Assembly: GCA_018136815.1 (NCBI GenBank)
Contig: CM030936.1
Span: forward strand, 4,643,707 to 4,707,706
Direction: 5' to 3'
Length of the DNA stretch: 64,000 bases
Origin: Isochrysis galbana
Taxonomy: Eukaryota; Haptophyta; Isochrysidales; Isochrysidaceae
A program made the translations under genes and the position numbers. The notes beneath the pieces are model-generated. The model did no database searches. It had not been told where the DNA came from and saw only the letters and a program-made list of their open reading frames with translations. This document shows, piece by piece, positions 1-9,207 of the stretch. The number at the start of each line of letters is the position of its first letter. The stretch's first letter is position 1.

Positions 1-1
1 C

Positions 2-301
2 TTCGAATCGTCGCTACTGAAGGGCAGGCGCAAGTGTCCCCGCGTGCTCAACGACGCCACTCTCGCCCAGCCCGCCACGGATCGCCACAATCGCTACCGG
101 CAGAACATGCTCGCGATGGAGAAGCGCATCCTGACGAACACGTTCAAGACGCGCTTCTTCACAGTGATGAGTCCTCGGGTGGCGTCTGTGTTGAGCGGCC
201 GACTTTGTGCTTTGTACCCCGACGACCTAAACTATTGTTATAGTAGTTTGAACTATGGGCCTACCTTCCGTCCCGTTCGGTCCCTCCTGTTCCATCCGTA
301 A
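2..301 (+). other. Partial open frame at window edge, possible retroelement fragment
   Basis: A reading frame is open from the window edge to a stop after 301. Its first 60 codons are rich in charged residues and look coding (ending near AMEKRILTNTFKTRFFTV), but I recognise no family. From about 229 the DNA changes: it carries the palindrome AACTATTGTTATAGT, seen elsewhere at LINE 5' ends. From about 260-310 it matches a stretch near 24,100-24,160 (shared CTCCTGTTCCATCCGTAACC), part of a second retroelement family. The frame is therefore probably a composite of element pieces and not a gene. Confidence 0.3.
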
Positions 302-312
302 CCTCCAATCCG

Positions 313-600
313 TCATAGCGTAGGCAGAAAGCTAGTGATGAGCCGTGTGGCATAAGGGGGGAAGGGTGCTCGCGCTTGCCGCGGCAGGGAGTCCTGTCTT
401 GGGTGAGCGCTAGTCTCGTCCCTTTGCCGCGCCGCGACCAATAAAAATTTGTTAAAAATTAATAAGGACCAGGCAATAATGGGAGCTATTAATTTCTTTA
501 GTTCCTCCACCTCATATTCACCACGCTTATAGTGTATGTATACATGTATACCAACATCCCCTTCCTTATTGGTATGTAAGAAAAAAGCTATTCACGCTCG
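313..600 (-). repeat. Dispersed repeat with remnant of a membrane-protein reading frame
   Basis: About 160 bp of this stretch recurs inverted at 36,125-36,290 (shared core around TTTTTAACAAATTTTTAT followed by GGTCGCGGCGCGGC). On the minus strand it also translates to a short piece (YEVEELKKLIAPII) resembling the frame at 51,610-52,141 (YEVERLKRMRAPIF). The three loci look like decayed copies of one repeated, possibly coding, unit. No intact gene is visible here. Confidence 0.45.
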
Positions 601-649
601 ATGGACCGCCAAGTGGGAAGAGTGTCCGAGTTAGGGGCCAAGTTAGGGG

Positions 650-905
650 TCAGTAGAAATTATATACCGAAATATACGGGAGGGATGTGACAAAAAAAGG
701 GAACCTCGAGTTGCACCTTCTCTGGTCCTCTTGCTCGACGGAACGCGAGCCCTCATGTCAACGTCCTGGTCGGGCGGGGCAGAGGCCTGCGAGCGCTTCG
801 GCTCCGGCGGCTGGGGGCGGCCGAGCTGGGGCGTCGTAACTACGGTGGGCTGGGAAACGGGAGCCGTTGGTGCGTGCTCCATCGCTAAAACTATAACAAT
901 AGTTT
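650..905 (-). mobile_element. LINE-like ORF1 5'-end relic (copy 1)
   Basis: The minus-strand frame beginning at 882 opens with MEHAPTAPVSQP and is clearly the start of the ORF1 encoded at 14,871. Similarity holds for about 45 codons, to the DVDM motif, and then stops. The palindromic box AACTATTGTTATAGTT lies just upstream of the ATG, as in the other copies. Only the 5' end survives. Beyond 905 a short run of TATAGC repeats (about 925-956) continues. Confidence 0.75.
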
Positions 906-1142
906 TTGATGCGCTTTCGACGCTACTATAGCTATAGCTGTAGCTGTAGCTATAGCAGCCATACGATGGACGATGGCCACACTACTAGTGTACACTACCA
1001 CGATTAGGTGGGGTGCGCGCGCGCCGTGTGCCTACCGCAATGCTCTGCCAGCTGCTAAGTAAAAGGGAAGAATACACGCATAAATACAACGCACAGCAAG
1101 TGATCTCGCATAATACGTTTGCACTCAAGCATCGAACAATGG

Positions 1143-2957
1143 TCACGATAGCTTCATGGTGTCGATGGTGGTGCTCGGCAGCGCCCAGCCGTCAACGTCG
1201 ATTGTCCGTCGCCCCCGCCCTGTCACGGCAGCGTGCAACCGTCTTACGAGCAGCTGAGGCGGTGGCATCACAGCACTGGCCAAATAGCCAGCCACGGCGG
1301 CAAGGAGCAACATGCCGCCACTACTGCTGCTTGCGAGTGGGGGCTCACCGGTGCCCCCCGCTCGCGACTCCCCTTCCTTGGCGCCCCACCCGTCCTTGCC
1401 GCTACGGCAATTGGCAAGCTCGTTCTGGCACTCAGCCTCGAGCGCCTTGTACACCTCGGCCAGCTTGGAGTGCTTGCCTTCAATGACGCTCTCGAGCTCC
1501 TCCTTGAGGCGTAGCTTTTGACGGAGCGAACCGAGCTGCTTCTCGAGCGCCTGCCGCTCGGGATGCGGCTCGCGACGACTCAGTGCCTCGCGGCACTCCT
1601 TGGCGACCCGCGTCGCCTCCTCGAGCCGGCGGAGGATGGGCGCCTCGGCGCGCGCGAGCCGTTCCTTGCACGCCGAATCAGAGGCGGCTGCCTGCCGCGC
1701 CAGCTCGGCCGAGCCGGCAGCGTCTGCTCTCTCGAGCCGCGAGCGCAAGTCGCGGATTGCATCACGCGAGCGCTGCAGCTCGCCAAGGCAGCGCTCGTCA
1801 CCCGAGTGCAGCGACGCTGCACCAGCCTCGCATCGCTCGAGCTTCCGGTCACACGAGTCACGAGCCTCGCGGCAGCTCTTAAGCTGCGTGATGGCGGGGG
1901 ATGGGCAGGGAGGGTCGTGGGCATGAGGGGCATATGAAGGGCACAGAGATGCAGGGCTAAAGAGCATGGGGGTTGATTCAGGCATGCGATACAGCATCTC
2001 ACGAGGCAAGACGTGGTCAGCCCATCGTCGAGTCACCGCGGCTCGATCTTTGCCCGGTGAGCGAATCGCATCCGGCCACAGTTAAGGTGTCCCAAACACA
2101 GGGAAGCCTTGCTTCCGTGCCAGCACAGCCTTGCGCAATGCTGTACCGCGAGGCTTGAATATTGGTCTTCACACCTGTTGAGCAGCCTTGATGAGCGTCT
2201 CCCGCATCTGATGCGCCAGGTTCGAGTTGTTGCCGCCAGCATGCCCCCCAGCGTGCGAAAGCGAGTGGAGTGCTACTTGCAGCTCCTCATGAGGCCTCGC
2301 ATCTGCTTGTGGAAGGTCCCGGGGCCATGCCGCGCTGTCGCCGGCTGGCAAGAGGGGCTCGGCGACGAGCGCAGCCGACTCGTCCGATATTTTTTCTCCC
2401 CCGCCTATCGCGCCTGCCCCTGCTCTCTCTGCGGCCATGCCCCTCTCCGTCTTGTCCTCACCCCCTCTACTATCAGTGCCCCCGGCCGCCAAGGAATGCT
2501 CGCCGCTCGGCTCGCGGCTGCCGCCGGCCTGCTGAGCATGTAATCGCTGCACGCGTTGCTGCGCCTCCTCACGCCGTCGGCGGATCATCTCTTGCTGCCG
2601 CTCGCGCTGCACCAGCTGCGCCACCGAAAGAGCCGGCGAAATAGAAGGAGGGGAGAAGGCTGGGGAGAAGCTAGGAAGAGTGGAAGCAGAGGGATCAGAG
2701 GGAGAGTGAGAAGTCAACGACGGAGAGGAGAGAGAGGACGCGGAAGGCGGAGAGGAGAGAGATAAGGGTGCGAGTGTGGAAGGAGAGGAGACTGAGGCAG
2801 CGGGAGAGGACGAGGGCGGGCGCGAGAGAAAGGAGACCGAGGGAGATGCGATGGGGTGCTCCGCTGGGGCCACGGAGTCTGTCTTTACGAGGAGGAGAGA
2901 GGAGGAGAGGAGGAGACAGCGCAGCCGGTGGAGGAGAGGAGGAGGAGGTGGGCGCAT
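1143..2957 (-). CDS. Secretory-pathway coiled-coil membrane protein, two exons
   Basis: Exon 1 is 2957-2175 and exon 2 is 1883-1143, joined in phase 0 across a 291-nt GT-AG intron (CAACAG/GTGTGA, ATCACGCAG/CTT). The product is about 507 aa. Residues 1-30 read as a signal peptide (LRCLLLSSSLLLV core). A Ser/Pro-rich low-complexity stretch follows to about 110, then a long charged heptad-rich coiled coil (about 110-150 and 255-435) with several spaced Cys. A single hydrophobic segment at about 450-468 (MLLLAAVAGYLASAV) precedes a short basic tail. This is type I topology: lumenal coiled coil, short cytosolic end. I do not recognise the family; a Golgi or ER tether is only a guess from the layout. 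The Ser-rich part comes from a CT-rich tract that runs on upstream of the start. Confidence 0.6.
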
Positions 2958-3110
2958 TTCCCGAACGGGAAGGAGGAGAGAAGTGGGGGAGGCCTGGTGG
3001 TGGGTGGGTGGAAGGAGGCTGGAGGGGAAGGGGAAGGGGAAGGGAGAGGGGGGCGGGGCGCGGGGGAGAAGGGGAGAGGTAGAGAGAGGAGAGAGAGAGT
3101 AAAAACCTAA
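2640..3110. repeat. Purine-rich (GA/G) tract at the 5' end of the coiled-coil gene
   Basis: The plus strand is almost pure A/G for more than 400 bases, so the minus-strand gene starting at 2957 sees a CT-rich tract. Part of it is translated as Ser/Pro/Leu repeats in exon 1 and the rest lies upstream of the start codon. Frames running through it on either strand are low-complexity artefacts. Confidence 0.8.
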
Positions 3111-4477
3111 AGAAGAAAAAAAAATTGAATACCGACAACCCGAAATAGCAAAGGTCTATGGTAGTAAAAAAAAATCTTCCCAGCCATCTCTGGCATGTTC
3201 TGAACACGTAAACAGTTGGGGAATGACAGAGGTCAGGTCTTGGGTGAGCCACTTGTGAAGAGCTCTTCTAGTAGTAGTAGCTTGTAGGTCTAACAGTGCG
3301 TGTATCGTGTGTGGGGTCGGTGTGTTGTGTACGTGTACGCCCAGAGGCGCCGCCGTTCCCTACAGTGCTAGTGCCTAATAGTTTCTTGAGTCTTGAGTCT
3401 GATTCTATAAGAAAATTGGTGTAAATGTGAATGGCCCGATGACCCCCCTTTCTCCCTACGTGGGAAGCCTATGAATGCAATACGACTTTACGCCTGGGTG
3501 TGTTTGATGTTTGATGGGAATGGGAAAAATGAATAATGAATAATTGTGTGGTATGTGGTATGGTACCGACCGAAGCTATAGCTATAGCCCGGTCACTCAC
3601 TAGGGGGTGCGGAGGGCACCATCTGTGATGGGCAAACGAAGGCCTAAATAAGCTCCCTATAGGTTCCGGTACGGGAGATCAGCAAAAAAACTGGGGGTCT
3701 TCCGGCAAAATTTTCGAAAAAAAAATACCCGATTTCAGGCCTCTGACGGCCGTGCGGAAATATATTTCAGGCCCCCCTCCGTTATTATTGTACCGATGGC
3801 CTTCATGCGCGCCTCTCGCAGCGAAACACCAAACCATGGGCATCGGCAGCTGACCCGGACCAAAGATCCTGGATCCTGGTTCTATACGCACAGCAATATA
3901 TTTTCACTATGTTTTTATGGACTTGAACGTGTAACTAACGTGTATGTACGAATAAGTATCGCAAAAACTAAAGACGCTAACCGCTAAAAACACCAAGGGC
4001 TCGAGAACCCAACTTCGACCCGCGACCGGGGGCGCCACGAGGCCGTTCGAGTCACCGCTCACCAAATGGATGCCGCTACCAGCACCAAAGTGCGGTATGC
4101 CGGCCTCACTCACAGCCACGCCAATCGCGCCCGCCGCCCCCGCGCACTGCGTCGAAATCGGCCGCTTGCCGCTTGCGGCCCCCGGTGATGATGTCGTCAC
4201 GCCCCAAGACGCGCCATGAGTGCCCAACTTCGACCTGCGACCGGGGGTATGGAAAATAGTTGTTGAAAAGCGTCGTGAGTGACCGGCCTAGAAGCTAGTG
4301 TGCTGCGCTGGTGCAAGCAAGTGTAGTCGTGATGTCTTGTGCATTTGCCCAAAGCTTCGCACGCAAGCCCTTTAAGATGAAAGGCCCTCCGCTTGAGCAC
4401 GTACTACTTATTACACGCACCTCGTAGCACGAATTGAAGGCCGCCCCGTTTCTCTACCTCAACCTCTCGTCATGTCA
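3111..4477. other. Intergenic, no gene seen
   Basis: The stretch shows no supported gene. It holds an A-rich boundary near 3,110-3,125 and a TATAGC palindromic run at about 3,574-3,588 followed by CCCGGTCACTCACT. That 14-mer recurs at about 21,067, right after a LINE ORF1 relic. A few short frames on both strands (for example 3,907-4,227 on the minus strand) lack recognisable domains and are probably chance. Confidence 0.5.
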
Positions 4478-7400
4478 TCATGTAGCCATTTCCTCTTGCA
4501 TGGCGTCAAGAGAGCCCGTTGCGGGCGGGCCGGCAACGGGCTCCTCTCCCATTGGGGCGAGCCCTGCCTTGCGCAATAAGCTAAGCTCGGCGTCGCACTC
4601 AAACGCCTCCTTGATGTGCTTTGGCTCGATTCTACCAGCATGCGATTCGCGCGCGAAATTACCCGCTGCGTGGAGCAGCTTAGCCGTCACCGTCTCAAGC
4701 ACGGCGGCCATCATCGCTGGCACGTCGTTCTCCATGTTGAGGCTAGGCGAGAAGTGTTGGATGTGCCGTCGAAGCCGTTCTGCTTGGAAGCCGGTCATCG
4801 ACTCCGCAGAACGGCCGCCGGTTGGCGGCAGCACTCCGTCAGGAGCCCCAGCCAACTCAGCGAGGGCTTCAGCAGCGAGCACGCCAGCACTGGCGGCGTC
4901 CTTGGCAAGGCCTTCGACGTGCTGCTTGGTGCCGGGGCCCTCGCATCGGGTGCTCTTCGTCGCCGGCCGCAAACCACCCCCATTTACATGATCGGTGGCG
5001 GCGGTATCGCCCGCGCGAACCCCCAACAGCTGGCGTCCATCGGCTGCAGGAGCAGCACAGGTCGTCGCGGCGTCGCCGTTGCTAGCATCTCCTATGTGAG
5101 CCGCGTTGCTATTGCACATCACGCTTTGTAACGCCTCGCCGTGTATGTCGTCGCCCGCACTGCGGACATCGCTTTCGCCGCTCCTCTCAGCTCCGCGCTC
5201 TACGGCGGGGCCGGTCTTTCCGTTGCTTGAGTCCAGCGCAAGCAGGGCCACCGCGCACACGCGACGCGGTGCCGGCAGCGCCGCCAGCTCGGCGAGTTCG
5301 AGGTCCTGCCTGAGTGCGTCCCAGATGTGGCTGGGCTCGATCCTTCCAGTCGCACCTCGGCGCGCCGCGCCAGCTGCAGAGCGCAACAACCGCGCAGCAA
5401 CCGTCTCGAGCACCGCCCCCATCATCGCCGCTGCGTCGGCGTCCATCCGGCCCTCAGGAGCAAAGTTACAAATGTGCCGTCGTAGTCGGTCAATGTCGAA
5501 GCCTGGGCCGGTGAGTTGCGTTTCGGCGCTGGCAACGCAACGGCTGCCCTCGGCGCCCGTGCTCCATGCCATGCGCACGGCCTCACCCATGGCGCTCAGC
5601 GCTAGCGCGTGGCTGCCTACCAACTGAAAGTCCAGCAGCTCCGTGAAGCGCTGTGCGCACGACGGAGACGCGACATATGACACCGATTTGGTCGATGTTA
5701 ATGGCCAGAAACGACGAAGGCATCGGCCGTCTGAAGCATCCCACAAGAGCACCTGGCCACGAGCGCTTGCAGTGAGGAGCCACTCGCGCCCGACGCTCAC
5801 CGCGCGCAGCGGGCAGCCGATCGAGACATCTGCCACCGCTCCCGCCTCGCAGTCTGCCTGCAGCACGCGCAGCAGCCGGCCGCTGCCCATGAGCCAGAGC
5901 CGTGCGACGCCGTCCTTGCTGCCGGCGAGCAACCAATTGCCCGCAAAGTCGAGACAGCTAATTGCGGCGCCCCCCACAGAACAGCCGCCTGCCCGCATGA
6001 GACAAATGGCACCTCCAGTACGCAGCGCGCTGCCATCTACTTCGGCGCCCATTGTGGGCTCATCGCTGCCGTGCGCTGCCTCCGCCCCAGGCGACGCCTG
6101 CAGAGAGGCAGGAAGCAACAGCGTGTTTCTGGAGTTTGGCACGGGGCTTCTTGTCCGCGGCGGGGCATCATTCACGGCAACTGGCGTTGATGGCGCGCAC
6201 ATCGGCGTCTTGAGCGAGTGCGCGCTCACGCACCCATCGGCCGAGCCGCAAAAGAGCAGCGAGCCGTGCAGCTGCAGCGCGCCCACGGCTGCGCACGGGC
6301 CGGGCTTCTGTGTTTGAACCTCGCAAACAAGCCGGCCTGACTCGACGTCCCACAGCTGCACAACGCCGGAGCCGAGCCGCGCGCACGCGACGTGCCGTGG
6401 ACCGACTGCGAGCGCCGTGAGCTGGCCGGGCACGCGGACAGAGCGACGGCTACGGCCGCTGAGCGTCGCCGACCGAAGGCGAGTCGAACGCGCGCCACGC
6501 ACAAGGGCGCTGCCCGCGCGTGGCGCGATGACGAAGACGCCGCGTTTCGGGTCTTCTTCGTCGTGGTGCACGCCAAGCAGGACCTCTCCTGGTGCCGCCT
6601 GCGCGGCGGCCGACGAGTCTCTCAACGAGAGAGGCGCCGCCTCACCCTCTGGCCGTACAAGTACGCAACTTGACTCGCCGTCAGGGAAGAGCACGCAGCC
6701 CGAGGCGATGGCGAGCGCGCGCGCAGAGGCGTCGTGCGGGCACACTACCCGCCCCGTGCATTGCATTCCTTCAACAAGCGAGCCTGTGCTAGGTAGAGCG
6801 CGGGATCCTAGATCTACCTCAGCCGCTCCGCTCGCGAGCGCGCCAGTGGCGGTGCCTCGAAGCTCGTCAGCACGGCGCTCCTCAGCGGGTGTGCCATCGC
6901 TGCACCCGTGGAGGCCTAGGTGAGTGCCACAGATTGCCGAGGGAGCGTGGAGAGCGCCCTTTAGGGATGGTTGCGGCATGCCCGTTGAAGAACTGGCGCA
7001 GGCTACGGTGGAGAAATCGGCTGACGCGTAATCCTTTCCATTCGACATCTCGCGAGTGGAGGATGATGGCAAGGTCTCGACGTGGAGCCCCTGCTGCTGG
7101 TGAGAGTCAGCCGAAGAGGGGTCCGTTGACCCGGTGGCTACTCGCTCCAGGCTCCCGTTGCCCGCAGGCTGCTTGTAGGACATTGCAGGGGAGACAACAG
7201 TCCTGCTAGACGCTCCGGGAAGACGCGGGTCGCAAGCAGGCGGCTGAGAAAGAATCGCGTTCCGCTCCTGGGATGATTGCAGTGCGGCAGAGCCATCAGG
7301 AGCACCTGTGGCGTACGGGAGGTGCATGGAGAGAGCGTCTCCAAGCCCACCATCCACGTGTATCGCAGCAGAACCTTTCAGAGGTCGCGTAGCGTGTTCG

Positions 7401-7714
7401 AGAGGCCTAGAGTGAGAATAGCCGATCTTTCCTACTTCGGGGCATCCGCCACGGCCTCGTGGAACCCCCGTAGAGCCCGAGGGAGGCGTGGAGACAGCGG
7501 GAAGGCTCGCAGGGCCGAAGTGCGGCCTTGTGGACCGCCAGGCCAGCAGGCCTGCGTCTGCGTCGAGGAGTGTTCGGAGGCGGGTACAGACGGCGGCGAG
7601 CCGACCAAGCGAGCGAGTGCAGCCCAGGTGGCCCAGCACCAGCGCCAGCTCGGCGTCACGGAGGGAGAGAAGAGGAGAGGAGCAGAGAGAGTTTCCCGCC
7701 ATCACGCCGGCCAA
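4478..7714 (-). CDS. F-box / WD40 protein with two C-terminal histone H2A-like folds
   Basis: A single uninterrupted 1,078-aa frame. Residues about 12-60 fit an F-box (SLRDAELALVLGHLG...LAAVCTRLRTLL). Residues 65-300 are low-complexity. About 420-700 contains WD40-type blades (GVVQLWDVESGRLVCEV, GVARLWLMGSGRLL, GQVLLWDASDGRCLRRF). Two copies of a histone fold follow, at about 738-810 and 975-1,050. Each has an alpha1 helix (RLRRHI), an alpha2 core close to the H2A signature (AAVLETVTAKLLHAAGN in copy 2), the H2A-type loop-2 motif RIEP-[SK]-HI, and an alpha3 ending in D-x-ELxxL. No basic H2A tail is present. F-box proteins bind SKP1 in SCF ubiquitin ligases and WD40 propellers usually hold the substrate. 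The H2A-like folds suggest pairing with H2B-like partners or docking on chromatin, which is inference. The sense strand is CT-rich at the start codon. Confidence 0.85.
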   Translation of the reverse strand: MAGVMAGNSLCSSPLLSLRDAELALVLGHLGCTRSLGRLAAVCTRLRTLLDADAGLLAWRSTRPHFGPASLPAVSTPPSGSTGVPRGRGGCPEVGKIGYSHSRPLEHATRPLKGSAAIHVDGGLGDALSMHLPYATGAPDGSAALQSSQERNAILSQPPACDPRLPGASSRTVVSPAMSYKQPAGNGSLERVATGSTDPSSADSHQQQGLHVETLPSSSTREMSNGKDYASADFSTVACASSSTGMPQPSLKGALHAPSAICGTHLGLHGCSDGTPAEERRADELRGTATGALASGAAEVDLGSRALPSTGSLVEGMQCTGRVVCPHDASARALAIASGCVLFPDGESSCVLVRPEGEAAPLSLRDSSAAAQAAPGEVLLGVHHDEEDPKRGVFVIAPRAGSALVRGARSTRLRSATLSGRSRRSVRVPGQLTALAVGPRHVACARLGSGVVQLWDVESGRLVCEVQTQKPGPCAAVGALQLHGSLLFCGSADGCVSAHSLKTPMCAPSTPVAVNDAPPRTRSPVPNSRNTLLLPASLQASPGAEAAHGSDEPTMGAEVDGSALRTGGAICLMRAGGCSVGGAAISCLDFAGNWLLAGSKDGVARLWLMGSGRLLRVLQADCEAGAVADVSIGCPLRAVSVGREWLLTASARGQVLLWDASDGRCLRRFWPLTSTKSVSYVASPSCAQRFTELLDFQLVGSHALALSAMGEAVRMAWSTGAEGSRCVASAETQLTGPGFDIDRLRRHICNFAPEGRMDADAAAMMGAVLETVAARLLRSAAGAARRGATGRIEPSHIWDALRQDLELAELAALPAPRRVCAVALLALDSSNGKTGPAVERGAERSGESDVRSAGDDIHGEALQSVMCNSNAAHIGDASNGDAATTCAAPAADGRQLLGVRAGDTAATDHVNGGGLRPATKSTRCEGPGTKQHVEGLAKDAASAGVLAAEALAELAGAPDGVLPPTGGRSAESMTGFQAERLRRHIQHFSPSLNMENDVPAMMAAVLETVTAKLLHAAGNFARESHAGRIEPKHIKEAFECDAELSLLRKAGLAPMGEEPVAGPPATGSLDAMQEEMAT

Positions 7715-7786
7715 GGGGAGCAGATAGATACCGGGGGGGGGGGGAGAGTTAGGTGTTGGGAGGAGGGGGCGCCCACCCCACCGAGA

Positions 7787-8505
7787 GCCTAAGGGGTCTG
7801 CTGCTGCTTACTGCCTCAGAGCCTCAGGGGCCTGCCGCTGCTTACTGCCTCAGAGCCTCAGGGGCCTGCCGCTGCTTACTGCCTCAGAGCCTCAGGGGCC
7901 TGCTGCTGCTTACTGCCTCAGAGCCTCAGGGGCCTGCTGCTGCTTACTGCCTCAGAGCCTCAGGGGCCTGCCGCTGCTTACTGCCTCAGAGCCTCAGGGG
8001 CCTGCTGCGGCTTACTGCCTCAGAGCCTCAGGGGTCTGCTGCTGCTTACTGCCTCAGAGCCTCAGGGGCCAGCCGCTGCCTCAGAGCCTCAGGGGCCTGC
8101 TGCTGCTTGCTGGCGCCTCAGAGCCTCATGGGCCTGCTGCTGCTTACTGGCGCCTCAGAGCCTCAGGGGCCTGCTGCTGCTTACTGCCTCAGAGCCTCAG
8201 GGGCCTGCTGCTGCTTACTGCCTCAGAGCCTCAGGGGCCTGCTGCTGCTTACTGCCTCAGAGCCAGAGCCTCAGGGGCCTGCTGCTGCTTACTGCATCAG
8301 AGCCTCAGGGGCCTGCTGCTGCTTACTGCCTCAGAGCCTCAGGGGCCTGCTGCTGCTTACTGCCTCAGAGCCTCAGGGGCCTGCTGCTGCTTACTGGCGC
8401 CTCAGAGCCTCAGGGGCCTGCTGCTGCTTACTGCCTCAGAGCCTCAGGGGCCTGCTGCTGCTTACTGCCTCAGAGCCTCAGGGACCTGCTGCTGCTTACT
8501 GTTGT
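7787..8505. repeat. 34-bp minisatellite, about 21 copies
   Basis: The unit reads roughly CTGCCTCAGAGCCTCAGGGG plus CCTGCTGCTGCTTA, 34 bp. Exact spacing is visible at 7,809 and 7,843, and some units carry 3-bp insertions (GGCGCCTCAG). Because 34 is not divisible by 3, successive units pass through all three frames, giving a stop-free but meaningless plus-strand frame from 7,753 to 8,733. The array directly continues the Gln-rich end of the LINE ORF1 relic at 8,506-8,984 (minus strand CAGCAGCAG), so it probably arose from that CAG-rich tract. It ends about 70 bp upstream of the F-box/WD40 gene. Confidence 0.9.
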
Positions 8506-9010
8506 TGTTGGGCTGGCTGCTTCAGAGCTTGTTGGGCTGGCTCCTTCAGTTTGAGTCCATGCGTGGCTTCTGCATACGACTTGGGCGCATGGGTTGTTGG
8601 TTGGTTGGAGGGAGCAAAGGCTCCAAGGATTGATTGTTGTGTCAAGTGCCCGCCCCCGAGGGGTGCACTGCTGGTAGGAGTTACCACCATGGGGGTGGCA
8701 GCAATGCTGCCACCCACCATGGGGAGTCCTTGATTGGGTGGCGAGACGGTGGAGCTGGGCGGCTGAGCCAGTTGCTGGCTCTGTTGCTCTGCAGGGAACA
8801 GGGCACGGCCTGTTCCCTGCTTCTGGGACTGGTGGGGAAGCGAGGGTGGCGGAGCCATGTCGACGTCGGTGTCTGGTGGGGCAGAGGCCTGCGAGCGCTT
8901 CGGCTCCGGCGGCTTGGGGCGGCCCCGTTGGGGCGTCGTGGCGGCGGGGGGCTGGGAGAGGGGAGCGGTCGGCGCGCGCTCCATTGCTAAAACTATAACA
9001 ATAGTTTGAC
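8506..9010 (-). mobile_element. LINE-like ORF1 5'-end relic (copy 2)
   Basis: The minus-strand frame starting at 8984 (MERAPTAPLSQP) matches the first 155 or so residues of the ORF1 at 14,871, including the GGGHLTQQSILGAFAPSNQ segment and the Gln-rich stretch, where it turns into the 34-bp minisatellite. The palindrome AACTATTGTTATAGTT lies just upstream of the ATG (8,994-9,010). The 3' part of the element is absent. Confidence 0.85.
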
Positions 9011-9207
9011 GCGCTGAATCTATAAACTATAGCAAGAGTTTTTGCATCTAAACTTACGAACTACGAAAGCACTGCACGCTAGGAGTGGCATGGGCCAAAG
9101 AGACCGGGTCATACATTGCGCGGGTCGGGCTGAGGTGGTCGATCAAATTGGGACAATCCGGCTGGAGGCTTGTAGCGCAACCGTCTTGACCGTACGGCAT
9201 GGGGAAC

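Noticed and set aside
7787-8505. CRISPR-like regular repeat array
   Set aside because: Units are directly tandem without spacers, in eukaryotic DNA.
7753-8733. 326-aa Cys/Leu-rich repeat protein
   Set aside because: The 34-bp unit rotates through all three frames; no independent coding signal.
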